Shown: positions 34,490 to 46,348, numbered from the stretch's first letter. The stretch: 64,000 bases of DNA from Conoideocrella luteorostrata (GCA_032433595.1 JASWJB010000104.1:62001-126000), one strand, 5' to 3'. A program made the numbers and translations. The notes: generated by a model not told the origin, from the letters alone.

Positions 34490-36174
34490 TTACGCAAACT
34501 CTCGCGGCTTCTGAGCACTTCCAAGTTGTGGCTCATCCTCGTAGTCCTTGCTGTCGGCACTCCTCCATGGGGTGTTTTTGGTTGACGATGATCCTGCTGG
34601 CTGCAAGCCAACTTCTTGTTGTGAGGGTGGTTCGTAGCCCGCTTGGGCGTCTGACGAGTAACCCGCGTTGTAGTTGGTTTGCCGCCATGGGGGAGGCTGC
34701 TGAGCCCCGACGGGCTGAAATTTCTGCTTCCTCCTGAGGAAGTACTTCCGGCCATAGATGAAGAACAGGGCGATAGCACAGGCGATAATGAGCAGCCCTG
34801 CCAGAGCAACGGCGTACCTTCTATTCTGAGCAAACGCGAAGCCGCTACATCAATGTTAGCAAATGGGCATATCAGCAAATGATATTCGGCAGAGCCAAAC
34901 GTACATGAATGAGTTCAGGACGGCGAAAAAAAGTATCACTCGGCCGGTCCACAAGTGAATCCTGCCAAACATGGTGGGAGCCTGGGTTCTTTGGTGCTCC
35001 AAGTGGTGCTTCACGCCTAGACCGAGCTGGGCCAGAATGAAGGCAACAATGATGTAGCCAATGATCTGATGATAGTGCCTAAAGCCCCGGGACTGCACGC
35101 TCCGTAGTCAGCATTGACGTATTCCGCGATTCACTTGTAATCATGAACTAAATCTTACCCTGTTGTAGTGAAAGCTCGTCAAAACACCAAGCGCCAAGCC
35201 AGAAAGCACACCGAGAGTTGCTATGCACTGGTTGAGGGCATGCCATTTCGCCCAGCCGCAAGCCCTCAGCAAGAAAACACCAAAGTTCATCATGCCGATA
35301 ATAAAGAAGATCATAAATGTGGCATGCAGTGTCGCCTTGTAGTCCGTCTGATCGGTCTTTCGATAAACCAACTCAGATCCCTCGCTCTTGGAGTCCCTAT
35401 TCAGGACCGGCGCATCAGCAGCACCTTGCGTCCTTCCCATATCAATCGAAAATACACCATACTCCTGATGGAACTTGAGCGCAGCACTTTTGTCATTGCT
35501 CTGCAATGATTCGGTCGGCCCGACTGCATATATGGCCTTTTGGTTCGGCGACGACACATCGAGCCATCCGCCATTCGTGTTTTGGCGATTCCAAGTCCGA
35601 CAGTGGGCCGTGCACATGGCAGTGAAGTACATGTAGTCGTCGAAAACACCCGTGTTATTTGGGATGATAGTGTACTCCAATTCGGACCAGTAGGAGGGCT
35701 CGGTGTTGTCGTAGGCGACACGAGGAGAAAAAGTGACATTTTTGCCGTCTTCGCTTTGGTAGATCATGAAGTAGAGAGCGCCTTTCATGTCGTCGCTGCC
35801 GAGACCAACCGCGCCCCAGGAGTATTTGTTGGGGACGCGGATGCTGAAGAATGTAGCATCAGGGTATTTGAAGTCTTTGCTTTCAGGGACCGTGAAAGCA
35901 AAGGCGACGTGGTTGTCGGGCGAGATGAAGGTTGATTGACCGGGAGGGCTGGCATCGTCGGCGTAGATAGCAGCTGGAGCCAAAGCTGTGCGACATTGTG
36001 TTAGCAGCCATCATGAAGTGCTTGTTTGCCCCGTCACGGCGCATAGGCAAGCAGCTAGCCGTTGGTTTGACAAAGTCGCAAGATGCGAAAAGGGATCCCT
36101 GTCCAGTCCACACGGAACGAAGACATACCTGCAGCAGCCATGGCCGCGCGCCAAACAGATCTTAGCAGCAGCAT
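34490..36174 (-). CDS. DOMON-cytochrome b561 membrane protein
   Basis: Likely transmembrane haem protein joining an extracellular DOMON (iron-reductase, CDH-cytochrome-like) domain to a cytochrome b561 core, an arrangement used for trans-membrane electron transfer. Exons 36174-36129, 35985-35159, 35092-34905 and 34844-34490, 471 residues; introns have GTATGT, GTAAGA and GTACGT donors. Exon 1 encodes a signal peptide (MLLLRSVWRAAMAAA, continuing ALAPAAIYA). The DOMON part includes HVAFAFTVPES, YSWGAVGLGSDDMKGALYFM and YFTAMCTAHCRTW. Five to six helices follow: TLHATFMIFFIIGMMNFGVF, LGVLSGLALGVLTSF, GFRHYHQIIGYIIVAFILAQ, IHLWTGRVILFFAVLNSFIG and AVALAGLLIIACAIALFFIY. The His residues in these helices are candidate haem ligands. 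The cytoplasmic tail is Pro/Gln-rich. Confidence 0.85.
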
Positions 36175-37450
36175 GCTGAACGGCTGGCACGCTGAATCTC
36201 CGGACAAGAAGCAGAAATCATGCGGCACAAAGGCGAGCAAGAGGGTTGAAGGAGATGGCAAGTTAGTTGCCCTGCCGCTACGATAGGAAAGTGGGAGAGG
36301 GTTTCGGAAAGACAAATGGCAGCTAAATCTTGTGCAGCCAAGAGAAATGAAACCCCTTGACGCCTCGGGGCTTTCTTTGCCGGCGCAATTAATTTCGTGT
36401 AGCCGTTCCGCCCCAGCACGCCAAGCATGCAAGCAGGCACTGACTCTAGGTGTAGCAGTTGTGACAACAAGCAAGATGTGACCCCGGGCCATGTGAATTA
36501 TGCGACTGATTGACTTGATTATATTGTCCCGGTTAGCTGGCATGTCATGTAGCCAGCTAACTTGCTCCTCCCCCACAACCAGGGAGGACTGCCCCGAATG
36601 ACGCCCCATGGCCATTTACGTACTCCGTACGTAGTACCGAGCACAGAGCAGGAATCCTAACCTAGCAACTACGTCCACAATACATGTAAGGCCAAGCATC
36701 CAGTGAACAATGTGTGGTAAACATTGCAAGCCACGAGAGGAACCGGGACTGGCGATTTGCCTGAGGCGACGCGTGACAAGCTGCAAGGTCTAAATGCGAG
36801 ATGCACTGCCGACGTAAACAAACGGACTGGTTGACGTCTTTGCCCCCCATGTTTTAGTGCCGCAACTAACTAGTGCTGCGTACTCCCGCATGCTCCATGA
36901 TGAAATATCACGATGCTAATTGGTTGCATTGGCTCCTTGAAGCAGGGTCAGGTGGTGCCCGCTTTTTATACATCATTAGTTAGCTCAGTCCCAAACACAT
37001 CGAAACTACGGAGTACTCCGTAGTTATCTCTGAAAGGATTCCTTGGAATGACTGGACCAATGGAGACTGCAGTTGGCGTGGTGCATTCTGAGATGTCGTG
37101 GCGTCTACCTCGTGCTATAACAATATACATATAATATCTACCAGTTAGAGATATTTTCTTGATGCTAGTCCGCCCTCAAATGGTGCTATTCACCGGTACT
37201 TGCGTCCAGTTTAATCACTCCGCCGACGTGGCCCTCGACTACAACACAAGACGCTCGAACGTGTCCATAGAGGCCATTTCTGGATGATGCGAATAGCCGG
37301 ACACGTATTCAATGCACTGGAATTCGTGAATCGGCGAAGTCAAAATTGAATCAAAGCTATGCCAAAAAACCAGTGATGTTCATTTCATGCTGCAGTACGG
37401 AGTACGCCAAGAAGCCATGCTCATCATAATCATCGCTCCCACGCACGCCA
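36175..37450. other. Intergenic, holds TACTCCGTA palindromes
   Basis: 1.3 kb upstream of the DOMON-b561 gene and downstream of the phosphodiesterase gene (both minus). Open frames here are short and not protein-like. Contains TACTCCGTAC (36621-36630), the 22-bp palindrome (37004-37025) and GTACGGAGTAC (37395-37405). Confidence 0.5.
37004..37025. repeat. Perfect 22-bp palindrome centred on GAGTACTC
   Basis: Bases 37005-37024 read ACTACGGAGTACTCCGTAGT, identical to the reverse complement; the flanking A/T pair extends it to 22 bp. Same core as many other intergenic copies in the window. Confidence 0.9.
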
Positions 37451-38483
37451 TCAAGCCAAGCCATTGAACGTCAACTGCGCCCGTTGTGCCTCACCAACAT
37501 TGATATAATCCAACTACGTCATCAGGTTAGTCTCGGGTAGCAAATGTTTGAATAGTTAATGGATGAAAATTAAGCAACGTACCAAAATCACATTCGGCTG
37601 AGGCTTGCCCTGACTCTCACATAGGTTGACCTGCTTCGTAATCGAGCCGAGAGAGTTGGTCGTCTTGGTGTCCACTTGATCGGGGAAAACAATGTCACCG
37701 ATCTTGAAGTTCAGCATGTGGTTCATAATCCCCATGAGCTTGTTGGGATCGCCACCCGATGGTCGATCCACACTGCACGTAGGGAAGTTCTTGTCCGTGA
37801 TGCCGTACGGCGTCTCCCAAAAGTAGTCGAATTCGCTGATAATATAGTCGACCTTTGTTTGGTCTGCGTGATAATCTAAGCTCAATGATTAACACTTGCT
37901 GAGCCCAAAGATAAAAAATAAAGTAAAATAAATTAAAATCAATAAAATCAAGACATTTTGGAGCAATTCATATTGGCTTACCCATAAAAACAACAAGCCG
38001 AGACTTCGCATCAATAAGTTGCTGAAGAGTAGGCCACTGGTCTTTGGACAGCCGACCGTTTGGACGGAAAACATATTGCTTCAGGCCGGTACTTTGAAAG
38101 ACATCATCAAACTTCTGCACCGGGACTGCATCGCCGTTTGTCAAAAGCAGTGTCACAACTTCATTAGGGTTGCTGTTCATCCAATTGGCAATCTCTTGCA
38201 GGTATTTTGCGAGGGGCCCCGAGTCCAATTCCCAGCAATACGTATGACACATCTCGATCGTGCCATCTTTGTTATGTGTTTGCGCCTGCAAGAACCGCAC
38301 GCCGAGCTTCAACTGATCCGTAACCGAGACGTACTGGTTGTGGGTTGGGGTTGCGCCGACAAATGCACTGTCGTGGCTGCCGACAAACGTCACCTCAGAG
38401 TATCTCTTACTGCACAGCTCATCGTGCCCATTGCACGCGGCGACTGCTGTAGCTGCAAATGGCAGGACTCGGAGAAGCTTCAT
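37451..38483 (-). CDS. Secreted PI-PLC X-like (PLC-like TIM-barrel) phosphodiesterase
   Basis: Member of the PLC-like phosphodiesterase fold, exported; lipid substrate unknown. Exons 38483-37982, 37875-37583 and 37513-37451 give 285 residues (GTAAGC and GTACGT donors). A signal peptide (MKLLRVLPFAATAVAACNG) is followed by the barrel: EVTFVGSHDSAFVG with the first catalytic His, DQLKLGVRFLQAQTHNKDG, and EMCHTYCWELDSGPL with the second His, as in bacterial PI-PLC. Later blocks: WMNSNPNEVVTLLLTNGD, LVVFMDYHADQT, FDYFWETPYGITDKNFPTC, then MNHMLNFKIGDIVFPDQ and the ending LDYINVGEAQRAQLTFNGLA. A Ca-binding loop as in eukaryotic PLC is not seen. Similar proteins occur widely in ascomycete secretomes. 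Confidence 0.85.
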
Positions 38484-39867
38484 GGCGGACAGGTCAGCAC
38501 GATGTCCACGTCTACAGGTGCACACGAGTTAGGCGACAATCGACTCACCAGAGTCCACAGACCGAGAAACCACAATTCTTGACCGGCAACCGACTGAGCG
38601 GCGACTTTATAGGCTTGCCCCAAGCTGGGCCGCAGATGGGCCAGCCCATCAATACGTTCCATCGCCCATGTGTGCTGGTTTCAGCAGGGCAATTTAACCC
38701 AGGAAGGGCTGGTGTTTGTCGAGCGACACTTTGACGCCGGGGAGATCCAACCAGCTGATGCAATGCGACCCCTCGCGCCCATTTGCCCCAACGAGGCTTG
38801 AATTGGAGTCGACCCAGTATCAGCTGTGGCGTTGCTACGACCCTATTGTTCGCTACGCGCCGGGGAGAGCTGCTAGGGGTGGGGCTGGTGGCGCATGCTG
38901 TGTCTCTGGTACATCGAGAATATTAGGTCAGTGGCTACGGAATCCTCCTTGCGGAAGTACTCCCATATAATACGGCGTAAATTGCAGTTGTCTCATGAAT
39001 CAAGTATGTAACTTCTGAGCGTCTTTCCATCTTCTTTCTGCAGTGTAAAACCTGCGATATTATTTCTTTTCATCACAATGACTTAAACGGCTGAGAAGCT
39101 GGCGATATAGCAGGGCCACGGTCGCTGCTGTGGAGGATGCCCATCTGACCGCAGATCGTCCTTTATAGTGGCAGCCACCAGGCATCCAAAACAGAAGCTG
39201 GCTGTTTGAGAGGACGATCTGCACCCACCATAGAAAGAATACAGTTCAGCGTCGACATCAACGTATTAGTCGTAGGACAATGCTGCTGGTACCTGGCTGT
39301 GGTTAGAGCCAGCCCGGCGTTAGATTCGGCCAGATTCGAATCTCGCATCAATAGACCTCTGCTCCGTAGTTAGTTACCATATCACCCTTTGTGCCCAGGA
39401 GGAATGAGTTGCGAAATGACCAGTTCTTCACATCTTCTCCGCCTAGCTTTATCTGTAACGCTCCGTGTACAGAGTAGATGGAATGCCACTTCCTCCAGAC
39501 ACAATCGCCACGCCGGTACGGGAAATTGTCCGAGGCGACTACTGCAGTCATTTACCTAAGTTTATAGCTGGACTAGACCACTCGGTTTTCTTATTTTTGT
39601 TCTTTTGCGCGCTTGTTCTTTGTATTACGAGATACAATGCTATCTGAACTGCGTCTTTCATGTTGGCTTCGCTCGGCGGGTTTGAGTGGGACGGTCCACT
39701 AATAATCGGGCCAGCGTGCGACAATGCTCCATATGCACTGCGAAGCATGCAGCCGCTGTCTTATTTCAACCTTCGACCAACTGTCCTCAATTTCGCAACC
39801 GCCGATACCAAACATCGTCATCGTACTTCTCCCAACCAAGACATCATAGAATGCCCCGACTCCAACC
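38484..39867. other. Divergent intergenic region
   Basis: 1.4 kb between the divergent phosphodiesterase and J-protein genes. No frame here has protein-like composition. Confidence 0.5.
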
Positions 39868-41005
39868 ATGTCAGCACTCCTCTCTTTGTTAGGCTGGTCG
39901 TTTTTACCCGGAGTATGTAATCACCCTCTGATGCTTCCGCATACACCATTCAACTAACTGCCACCAGGTCGCATCGTCCTGGATCCAGAGCATCTACTAC
40001 GGCATCACCATCCGCGCCGGTGACCCCAAACCCAAAGCCGGCTCGCCGAAACACACCCAACATCGCAGACGAATCCACATCCTTGTTGTGACTCTCTACC
40101 TTCTCTATACCATCTACGAGGCCGACCACGACCTGCGACGCCTTTCCTCGTACTACCAAGACCTCAGCGTCCCCACTACCGCCACTGGCCCTGAGATCAA
40201 ATCACGCTTCCGCCGCCTCGCGGCCGTCCACCACCCCGACAAAACTGGCAGCGAGGCCGCCTCCGAATCAGCCGCCTACTTTATCCACCTCAAGCTCGCC
40301 AGCGACACCCTGCAAGATGCTGCCAAGCGGTTTGCCTACGAACGCTTCGGCGACGCCATGATCTCATGGGAGAAGTGCATCACAATCAAGGACTATGTGA
40401 CCAAAGGCGTCTTGTATACCATCTTGCCGCACTACGGAGTCGCCGCTGCCATGATTTACCTGCTTGGGATGTTTGGTTACATGGAGTTTGGGAAGTTCTA
40501 TAGGTGGTTGATTCTCGTGACCTTGGGTCTGTTTGAGGTTCACACCGTTACGAGACCTGGCTTTCCGCCAGCCTTGAATATCGTCAATGCGGTTGTAACG
40601 ACTGTGTCGTCACGTCCGCCATATTTGCCGTTTCAAATTATCGCGCTTCTGAGGAAGCTGACGTTGACCGTGTACATTGCCCTGTCGCAGATAGGGCCGC
40701 TGCTGGTTCAGGATTCAAAGACGAAGAAGGCCGCGGCTGAGGATGGTGAAAAAGCAGTCAGGGAAAGCTTGGTGGCCTTGGAGGCAGTTTCGAAGCAGCT
40801 TGATGCGGATGCTGTTCGCTTGATGGATATGGAGGTGGCTCCGTTCAAGGGTGATGCTGCGACCATCAATAACTTGCGCGGCCAGATGCGAGAGTGGCTT
40901 GTGCAAAATACGATCCGGGCGGATCCAATGGTCCGAGATGCTCTGGGAACGTCGCTGAAGAGGAGAAGGGTAGACGCTCCGGCTGGAGCCAAGAGGAATT
41001 GGTAG
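39868..41005 (+). CDS. Membrane-associated DnaJ (J-domain) protein
   Basis: Hsp70 co-chaperone anchored in a membrane, probably ER. Exons 39868-39912 and 39968-41005, phase 0, GTATGT donor and CTAACTGCCACCAG branch/acceptor; 360 residues. A short hydrophobic start (MSALLSLLGWSFLPG, then VASSWIQSIYYG) is followed by RRRIHILVVTLYLLYTIYEA, a probable first helix. The J domain spans about residues 75-135 and has the HPD triplet in AAVHHPDKTGS near residue 104, needed to stimulate Hsp70 ATPase. Two or three further helices follow (VAAAMIYLLGMFGYMEFG; WLILVTLGLFEVHTV; LTLTVYIALSQIGPLLV). A helical charged tail ends LKRRRVDAPAGAKRNW. Resembles the fungal 'membrane associated DnaJ chaperone' group. 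Confidence 0.87.
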
Positions 41006-41281
41006 ATGAGGTTTACAATTTTTTTTATAGACAAGATTATGTACAGAACGTATATTCGGAGAAAAAAGGAAAAGAAAGGGTCACTTTAGATTAGAGCAAA
41101 AATAAAAGCAAATGCTATAAATAACTAAATGTGTTAGATATGCAACCTGTGTTCTCAACATATAATCGCCGTATAATACGACGAGATGCTTCCCAAATCC
41201 CAGTGCGGTGTATAAGCCCTTGACTTTTCTCAACCGATTTCATTGTACCTTCCAGTGGTCTATATTTCCCATAAAATACAA

Positions 41282-43072
41282 TTACAGCCTCTGCGCCCCC
41301 CTAGTCTCAATAGGAATCAAATACATGCCCACAGAGGCAGACAGAATCAAAACGGCAGACATGTAGATCGGGGTCGTGGCCCCATCACCCGGCACATTCG
41401 CCGCTAGCACGGGCGCCATCAACCCCGTCACTCTGTTGAGGAAGCTGGCTACACCGGTACCCGCTCCCCGGACAGGAGCCGGGAAGATTTCAGGAGTGAA
41501 AGCATACAAGACACCGTACATGATGTTTTGCGAAAACGCAGCCACGCAAGAAAACGCCAGTTGGGCGGTGGGCGTGGTTCCAAACATGACGAACAGGAAC
41601 AAGAAGATGGCGGACACGAGCGTCGAGCCGGCCAGGGTGCCGCGGCGGCCGAAGAACGGGGAGGGAGAGTCGACGAGGTAGGCGGCGAGGAGGCTGCCGG
41701 GGACGCCCATGATGGATGTGATGGCGTAGTTTCTGTAGGTTTCGTTGGAGATGATGGATGTTTCCGAAGGGATGGCTTTGCCGTCGTCGCCGGGGGAGGA
41801 GGAGTGGTGGTGAGAAAAGTATTGGGGGAGGAAGGCGTTGAAGAGGGGGTATCCCATCCCGATGGTGGCCCAGCAGAACCAGATAAGCCCCGTGGCCGTG
41901 CCCAGTGTTTTGTTTTGGAAAAGGGGTTTGAGTCGCTCGCCTGAGAAACTCTTGAGCTTCTCGCTGATAGCGTTGGAGCTGGCTGCACGCGGTTCCCCCG
42001 AGGGTACGGGTCTGTTGTTGTACTCGTCGGCAGCAACTTGGTTGAGTATCTCGCTCGTCAGCCACGTCTTGACGTTGTTCTTGTACGCGATGCCGTGCAC
42101 CACCGCAACGGCCTCGTCTTGGCGGCCCCTGTTGAGGAGGAATTTTGGCGACTCGAAGAGACGGAATATAAAGAATCGAATGACAAACATGGCAAAGGTG
42201 ACGATGCCAATAGTCACGACGAAGTATCTCCATCCCTGATCCACGGGGTACTTGGCAATAAAGTACCACGCGGCCAGGGACGAAATCAACTGTCCAATTG
42301 GCCACCACACTGAGAGCAAAGTGAGGAGCGAGCTGGATGCGTCCGGGAGGAATTCGAGGAACAAGGCACCGTCTACGGGCAAGCTCCCGCCGACGCCAAA
42401 CCCAAGTGCCGCGAAAAAGAAACAAACTCCCCCCCAGCTCTGCGCATAGGCCGAGATGATGCCGAATATGCTCGTGATGAGTAGGGTGAAGTTGAAGGCG
42501 ATGCGGCGACCGAAAAAGTCGGATCCAATGCCCCAGGCAAAGCTGCCCAGCGACAAGCCCACGAAACAGGCGCTCGTGGTGTATCTGACGGCCTTTTCGG
42601 ATACGTCGAACTCGGCGGATAGGGAAGGCAAGGTGAGAGAAAGGCCCTGCAGCCAAAGATTATCGGCGAACCACCCAAAGCCACAGAGCACGAACAGCTG
42701 CCAGTTGTATCTTCCCATGCCGATATCGCCAATGGCCTTGTTGATCAGCTTCGATTTGATCTCGTATTCGGTCCACTGGCCCTTGCGACCCTGCCTCATT
42801 TCCTTGCGCAGCCCCTCGATTGAGTATTCGGCCGCCTCCATCTGCAGCATGCCCTGCGTTTCGCTATCCTCGTTCTTGCCGTGGACGGCGGTTTCAGCAT
42901 CTTCGTCTGCTTCGTCTGGGTCGTCTGGGTCGTCTGCTCGGGATTCGAATTCAGTGCGGCCTGACCGAGCGGATAGACCGTGTAGATGGGCTTCTTCTAG
43001 TGGAACGAGAACTCCGGCGTAGTCGTGGACTGATTCGACGCGGCCGATGCCATTTTGCCAGGGGAGCCTCAT
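41282..43072 (-). CDS. MFS transporter (sugar/organic-anion, SV2-like)
   Basis: Twelve-helix major-facilitator transporter in one exon, 596 residues from the ATG at 43072; substrate unknown. A long acidic N-terminus (DDPDDPDEADEDAETAVHGK) precedes AIGDIGMGRYNWQLFVLCGF. Then FADNLWLQGLSLTLPSLSAE, SLGSFAWGIGSDFFGRRIAF (GSDxxGRR, motif A between TM2 and TM3) and FGVGGSLPVDGALFLEFLP, the pattern of the SV2/AAHS-like subgroup. The middle loop (residues about 300-390) carries Ser/Pro-rich sequence. The second half shows VDSPSPFFGRRGTLAGSTLV and YAFTPEIFPAPVRGAGTGVA (the E-x-x-P-x-x-x-R-G sugar-porter-like motif), and MAPVLAANVPGDGATTPIYM. Convergent with the J-protein gene, 276 bp apart. Confidence 0.88.
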   Translation of the reverse strand: MRLPWQNGIGRVESVHDYAGVLVPLEEAHLHGLSARSGRTEFESRADDPDDPDEADEDAETAVHGKNEDSETQGMLQMEAAEYSIEGLRKEMRQGRKGQWTEYEIKSKLINKAIGDIGMGRYNWQLFVLCGFGWFADNLWLQGLSLTLPSLSAEFDVSEKAVRYTTSACFVGLSLGSFAWGIGSDFFGRRIAFNFTLLITSIFGIISAYAQSWGGVCFFFAALGFGVGGSLPVDGALFLEFLPDASSSLLTLLSVWWPIGQLISSLAAWYFIAKYPVDQGWRYFVVTIGIVTFAMFVIRFFIFRLFESPKFLLNRGRQDEAVAVVHGIAYKNNVKTWLTSEILNQVAADEYNNRPVPSGEPRAASSNAISEKLKSFSGERLKPLFQNKTLGTATGLIWFCWATIGMGYPLFNAFLPQYFSHHHSSSPGDDGKAIPSETSIISNETYRNYAITSIMGVPGSLLAAYLVDSPSPFFGRRGTLAGSTLVSAIFLFLFVMFGTTPTAQLAFSCVAAFSQNIMYGVLYAFTPEIFPAPVRGAGTGVASFLNRVTGLMAPVLAANVPGDGATTPIYMSAVLILSASVGMYLIPIETRGAQRL

Positions 43073-43980
43073 CTTGAATATCGCAACGGGGGACCGACGT
43101 CACAATGCCATGGAATCATTAATTCGAACAAAGTCCAAAGTATGCGCGCGAAATGGAAGTGAGGCCGGCCTCGTTGAGCGGCCGACGCTATGCTATTGTG
43201 CTGCGACTCTGCTTTCAGATTGGCAATGGATAAGTCAAGACGGAAGACAAGGCTGCGCTCGAATATGTCTGGTCGGGCGTGTGTTCGAATGGCTTCTTGA
43301 ATAACGAGCGTGGGCTAGATCGGCGGCGCAACATAGATCTTGGTAAAGATGGAAAACTTCGAGGTGGCAGATAAACTACCTAACTGCTCCGTATCCTGCA
43401 GGTGGAGCGAGCACGTCGAGATGATAACAGGAGGAGCCGACGAACCGGCGTCAGGGGGTGAAATGCCACCGGGCGGACCGGACGTTGACATTTTAGCGTC
43501 GGGAATCTCCAGTTGGCGCCAGTGGGGATTCATCCCGCCACATCCCCCCCCTTGAACCGGTCGGCGGCAGCCCGCGTCGGGAGCCATTGTCACCAACATC
43601 CTCCGCACAACGGTCCGTGGGTGTTATGGTCTGCAGTGATTCGGACGAGATATTGTATAACAGCCCGGGACTCTGGCTACTTCAGCAGGCCGGTCTACGT
43701 GCGTAGGAAATGAGACGCAAGGAAGGACACCGTGAATTGGGATATGCGATTTAAACCCGTTAGCAACTGCGTCTTGCGGAGCCATCTTAACCTCAGATGT
43801 GCGGGAACTGGATTGCGGCTGTATCATGCGGAGGACGGCGTAGTTACACTCGAACTGCAACCAGTCACTTGAACTAGACAGCCTTGCTGCTAGTTAGAAG
43901 CCGTGTCTGGAATATTGGCGCACGACAAAGGATATCGTGAACCCCTGTTCGTTTCTTAGAGGTCGCAAGGCAGTTTCTTC
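43073..43980. other. Intergenic between MFS gene and NLR relic
   Basis: Upstream region of the MFS gene. Parts near 43880-43980 may be further decayed NLR sequence but are not readable as such. Confidence 0.4.
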
Positions 43981-45810
43981 GTCTGCAATAGTGTCGCTCC
44001 CGAGTCATCGTCCATAGATAGTCTTCGAGGATGCTTACAAGCAGAAGCCGAGCCTAACGGTTCATCAGCTGACGCGTCCTGACACCCAAAGGTATATAAC
44101 GAGCTGTTTCCAGCACAACGAAGAATTTCGTGAGCTTCTCGACGCAGATCCAGACCGTTGTCATCATCTCATCAACAACGTTGCCAAAAAGGCCACGGGT
44201 GTGTTTCTGTGGGTAGTCTTGGTTGTGAGCTCTCTACTTGAAGGCCTCGCCAACGGAGACACCCTGAACGAACTGCAACAGAGACTCAATAACATCTCCC
44301 GTGAGCTAGAAGACCCTTTCAGCAGGATGCTCAATAGTGTGGAGCCTCGATGCTACATCAAAGCAAGCAAGATATTCCAGCTATTCCGTGCCGTGAAGCG
44401 CCTTCCGACGTAGCTTTGCCTTTCTTATGCCAATGAGGAAGACGAGAATATCGCTTTTGTACGGAAGGTTGAAGCCATCTCTTCTAAGGAGTTGCGTTAC
44501 CGTACATTGCAAATGAAGAGACGACTTAACACTTGCTGCAAAGGGTTGTTGGAGACCGATCATCCACCAGGAACGGTAACATCAGGACGTATAAATGAAC
44601 GTTCACATGATGATTGTGACGGAGGGTTTGGATCCTTCAACGGCCCAGAACATGGGGAACTGGTACAGTCGAGATGCTGACGTTCTTGCTCATAAAAAGG
44701 TGGAATATCTGCACCGCACAGTCGAGGACTGGCTGTGCTCTGATGACATCTGGAAACGCATTAGCAGCGCTGCTCCCGAGCTTTCAACTCCGCGTTATGT
44801 TTGTCTCGAGGACATCTCCTGATGCTCCTGTGTCTTCCAGATCACAAGGTTTCTAGCCCGGAGTTCGGACTCTGGGATCTAATCGCATGGGTGCACCGAG
44901 TACGCGATAGACGTCGGGCGAGCAAACCCCTCGCTGCAGGAGAAGCTACTAGAAGAGCTCAATTGTGCGGCGGATCAGATAATTACGAGGCAAAGTGAAA
45001 TGGAAAGACAAATATTCGGAGCTTCTGGGGTTCGCGGTCAGCAGCATGCACTGGGCATCAACTGTCTCGGGAGGATGGCAAGAGCACAATTTCTTGGGTG
45101 TTTTCATTCCGCTGCCAGTTATATATGTACATCGAGCGCAAGATTGCCTCAGGATCCCTGTCATCTGCTCCATGCTCGTCGCTACTCTGCACTGCAACCT
45201 CGGCGTACTTGTTTTCTCCGGCACTTGGGGACGCTCCGTCCTGTACACATAAGCGGCCCGGTCTGCCCATCATCAAGCTTTTGCAGAAGCATAGCGTAGA
45301 AGTTGGCCAGCGGCTCTGTGTACGTAACATACTGGAAGAGCAGGTGGAAGAGTGGCGGTTCAATTTCCGTGGTAACTCGTTGGATGACCTTGTTTTTAAC
45401 GCGCCTGATGGTAGCGATGGGACGACCTCGCCGCCTCTGGTGATGACTGGGCAGAACTCAAGAGGCGCCATTTTCGCAAGACAAAATCGACCCTGCGCCG
45501 CTTGAGAACTCCGCGGCTGCTGTTTGGCAGGATTCCACCAGAACCTACCAAGTCTGATTCTCAACGTCTGGTATTTTCATTGGCGTCACAAATTCCTAAT
45601 CTGTCGACGACGGCAATCAAGAATTATCCTATGACGGACGATCATGAGGATCTAACCTACCTTAACGGAAACAAGGCTTCCTTCGATATAAACATGTTTG
45701 ATGACTATTCCCCAGAGTCGAGCCATTTTGGGAACGTCTTGTCTTTCGACAACCACACTCCGGTTCCGTCACACGCTAGCCTGCGTAGCCAACCTAGTTT
45801 CTCCTCATAG
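43981..45810 (+). pseudogene. Decayed NACHT/STAND (NLR-like) gene relic
   Basis: Remnant of a fungal NACHT-type NLR of the kind involved in heterokaryon incompatibility or non-self response. No continuous frame exists, but recognisable pieces occur in the correct order. First IVFEDAYKQKPSLTVHQLT (from 44018), then KATGVFLWVVLVVSSLLEGL and ELQQRLNNISRELEDPFSRM (to about 44350), followed by SYANEEDENI (about 44426). These are interrupted in frame by TAG at 44015-44017 (where relatives have the Trp of SSRPW) and TAG at 44411-44413. The frame then shifts by +1 for KKVEYLHRTVEDWLCSDDIW (about 44700), returns for FGLWDLIAWVHR (about 44870) and shifts again for EKLLEELNCAADQIITRQSE (44940-44999). 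A C-terminal tail may run to the TAG at about 45808. The upstream NACHT P-loop is not found. Confidence 0.75.
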
Positions 45811-46348
45811 ACTTGAGAACCTATATCTATTCTTAAATTAGCCAAGGTTCCCCTTTGCCATGGTTTTCCTTCTATTCAAAATTTCACAACAAACCATCCG
45901 TAGGTGCACGTGAAAGCAGGCTGTCATAATGCCCGCAACAGTTAACGGCGCCAAGTCGGAGTCTCTGCGGGGATTAATTGCCATGAAGCCTCTGGGAGCA
46001 AACACCTGTGGCTGCGAAATAGCACTTAGCATAATAAATTGCTATACGGAGCACGTTTGGTCATGCACAGCCAGTCTTGGACACACGAAATGCGCATTTG
46101 AGAAGCCAATCAATGTAAAGTGAGTGTATTAAAGAAACTGCCCTTTGCAGTTCATGCCCAAAATATAAACAACATGTTTCTAGTCACTCGCAAGCAGATG
46201 CGCAAAGATCAGTACATCTAACGTCTCTTGACCTGAAGAGTGACACTTTTATCCAAACTCCTAAACGCCTTACTCTCTGAACGAGTCACGACGTCCTGCC
46301 TCTAAATTTTTTATTACCCTTCTTCCTGTGTTTGCGCGGAGAGGACTT
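45811..46348. other. Intergenic between NLR relic and SUB1
   Basis: 3' flank of the relic and of SUB1 (convergent). No gene recognised. Confidence 0.45.

Noticed and set aside
39300..39355. Possible tRNA T-arm (GATTCGAATC) near 39330
   Set aside because: No complementary stem around the loop and no acceptor stem or anticodon arm could be formed.
41490..42656. 388-codon minus-strand frame inside the MFS gene
   Set aside because: Shadow of the MFS coding sequence: Arg/His/Pro-rich in a shifted frame, while the main frame shows complete MFS motifs.
43981..45810. Functional multi-intron NLR gene
   Set aside because: The breaks do not coincide with splice signals and two in-frame stops lie inside conserved blocks, so decay is more likely.
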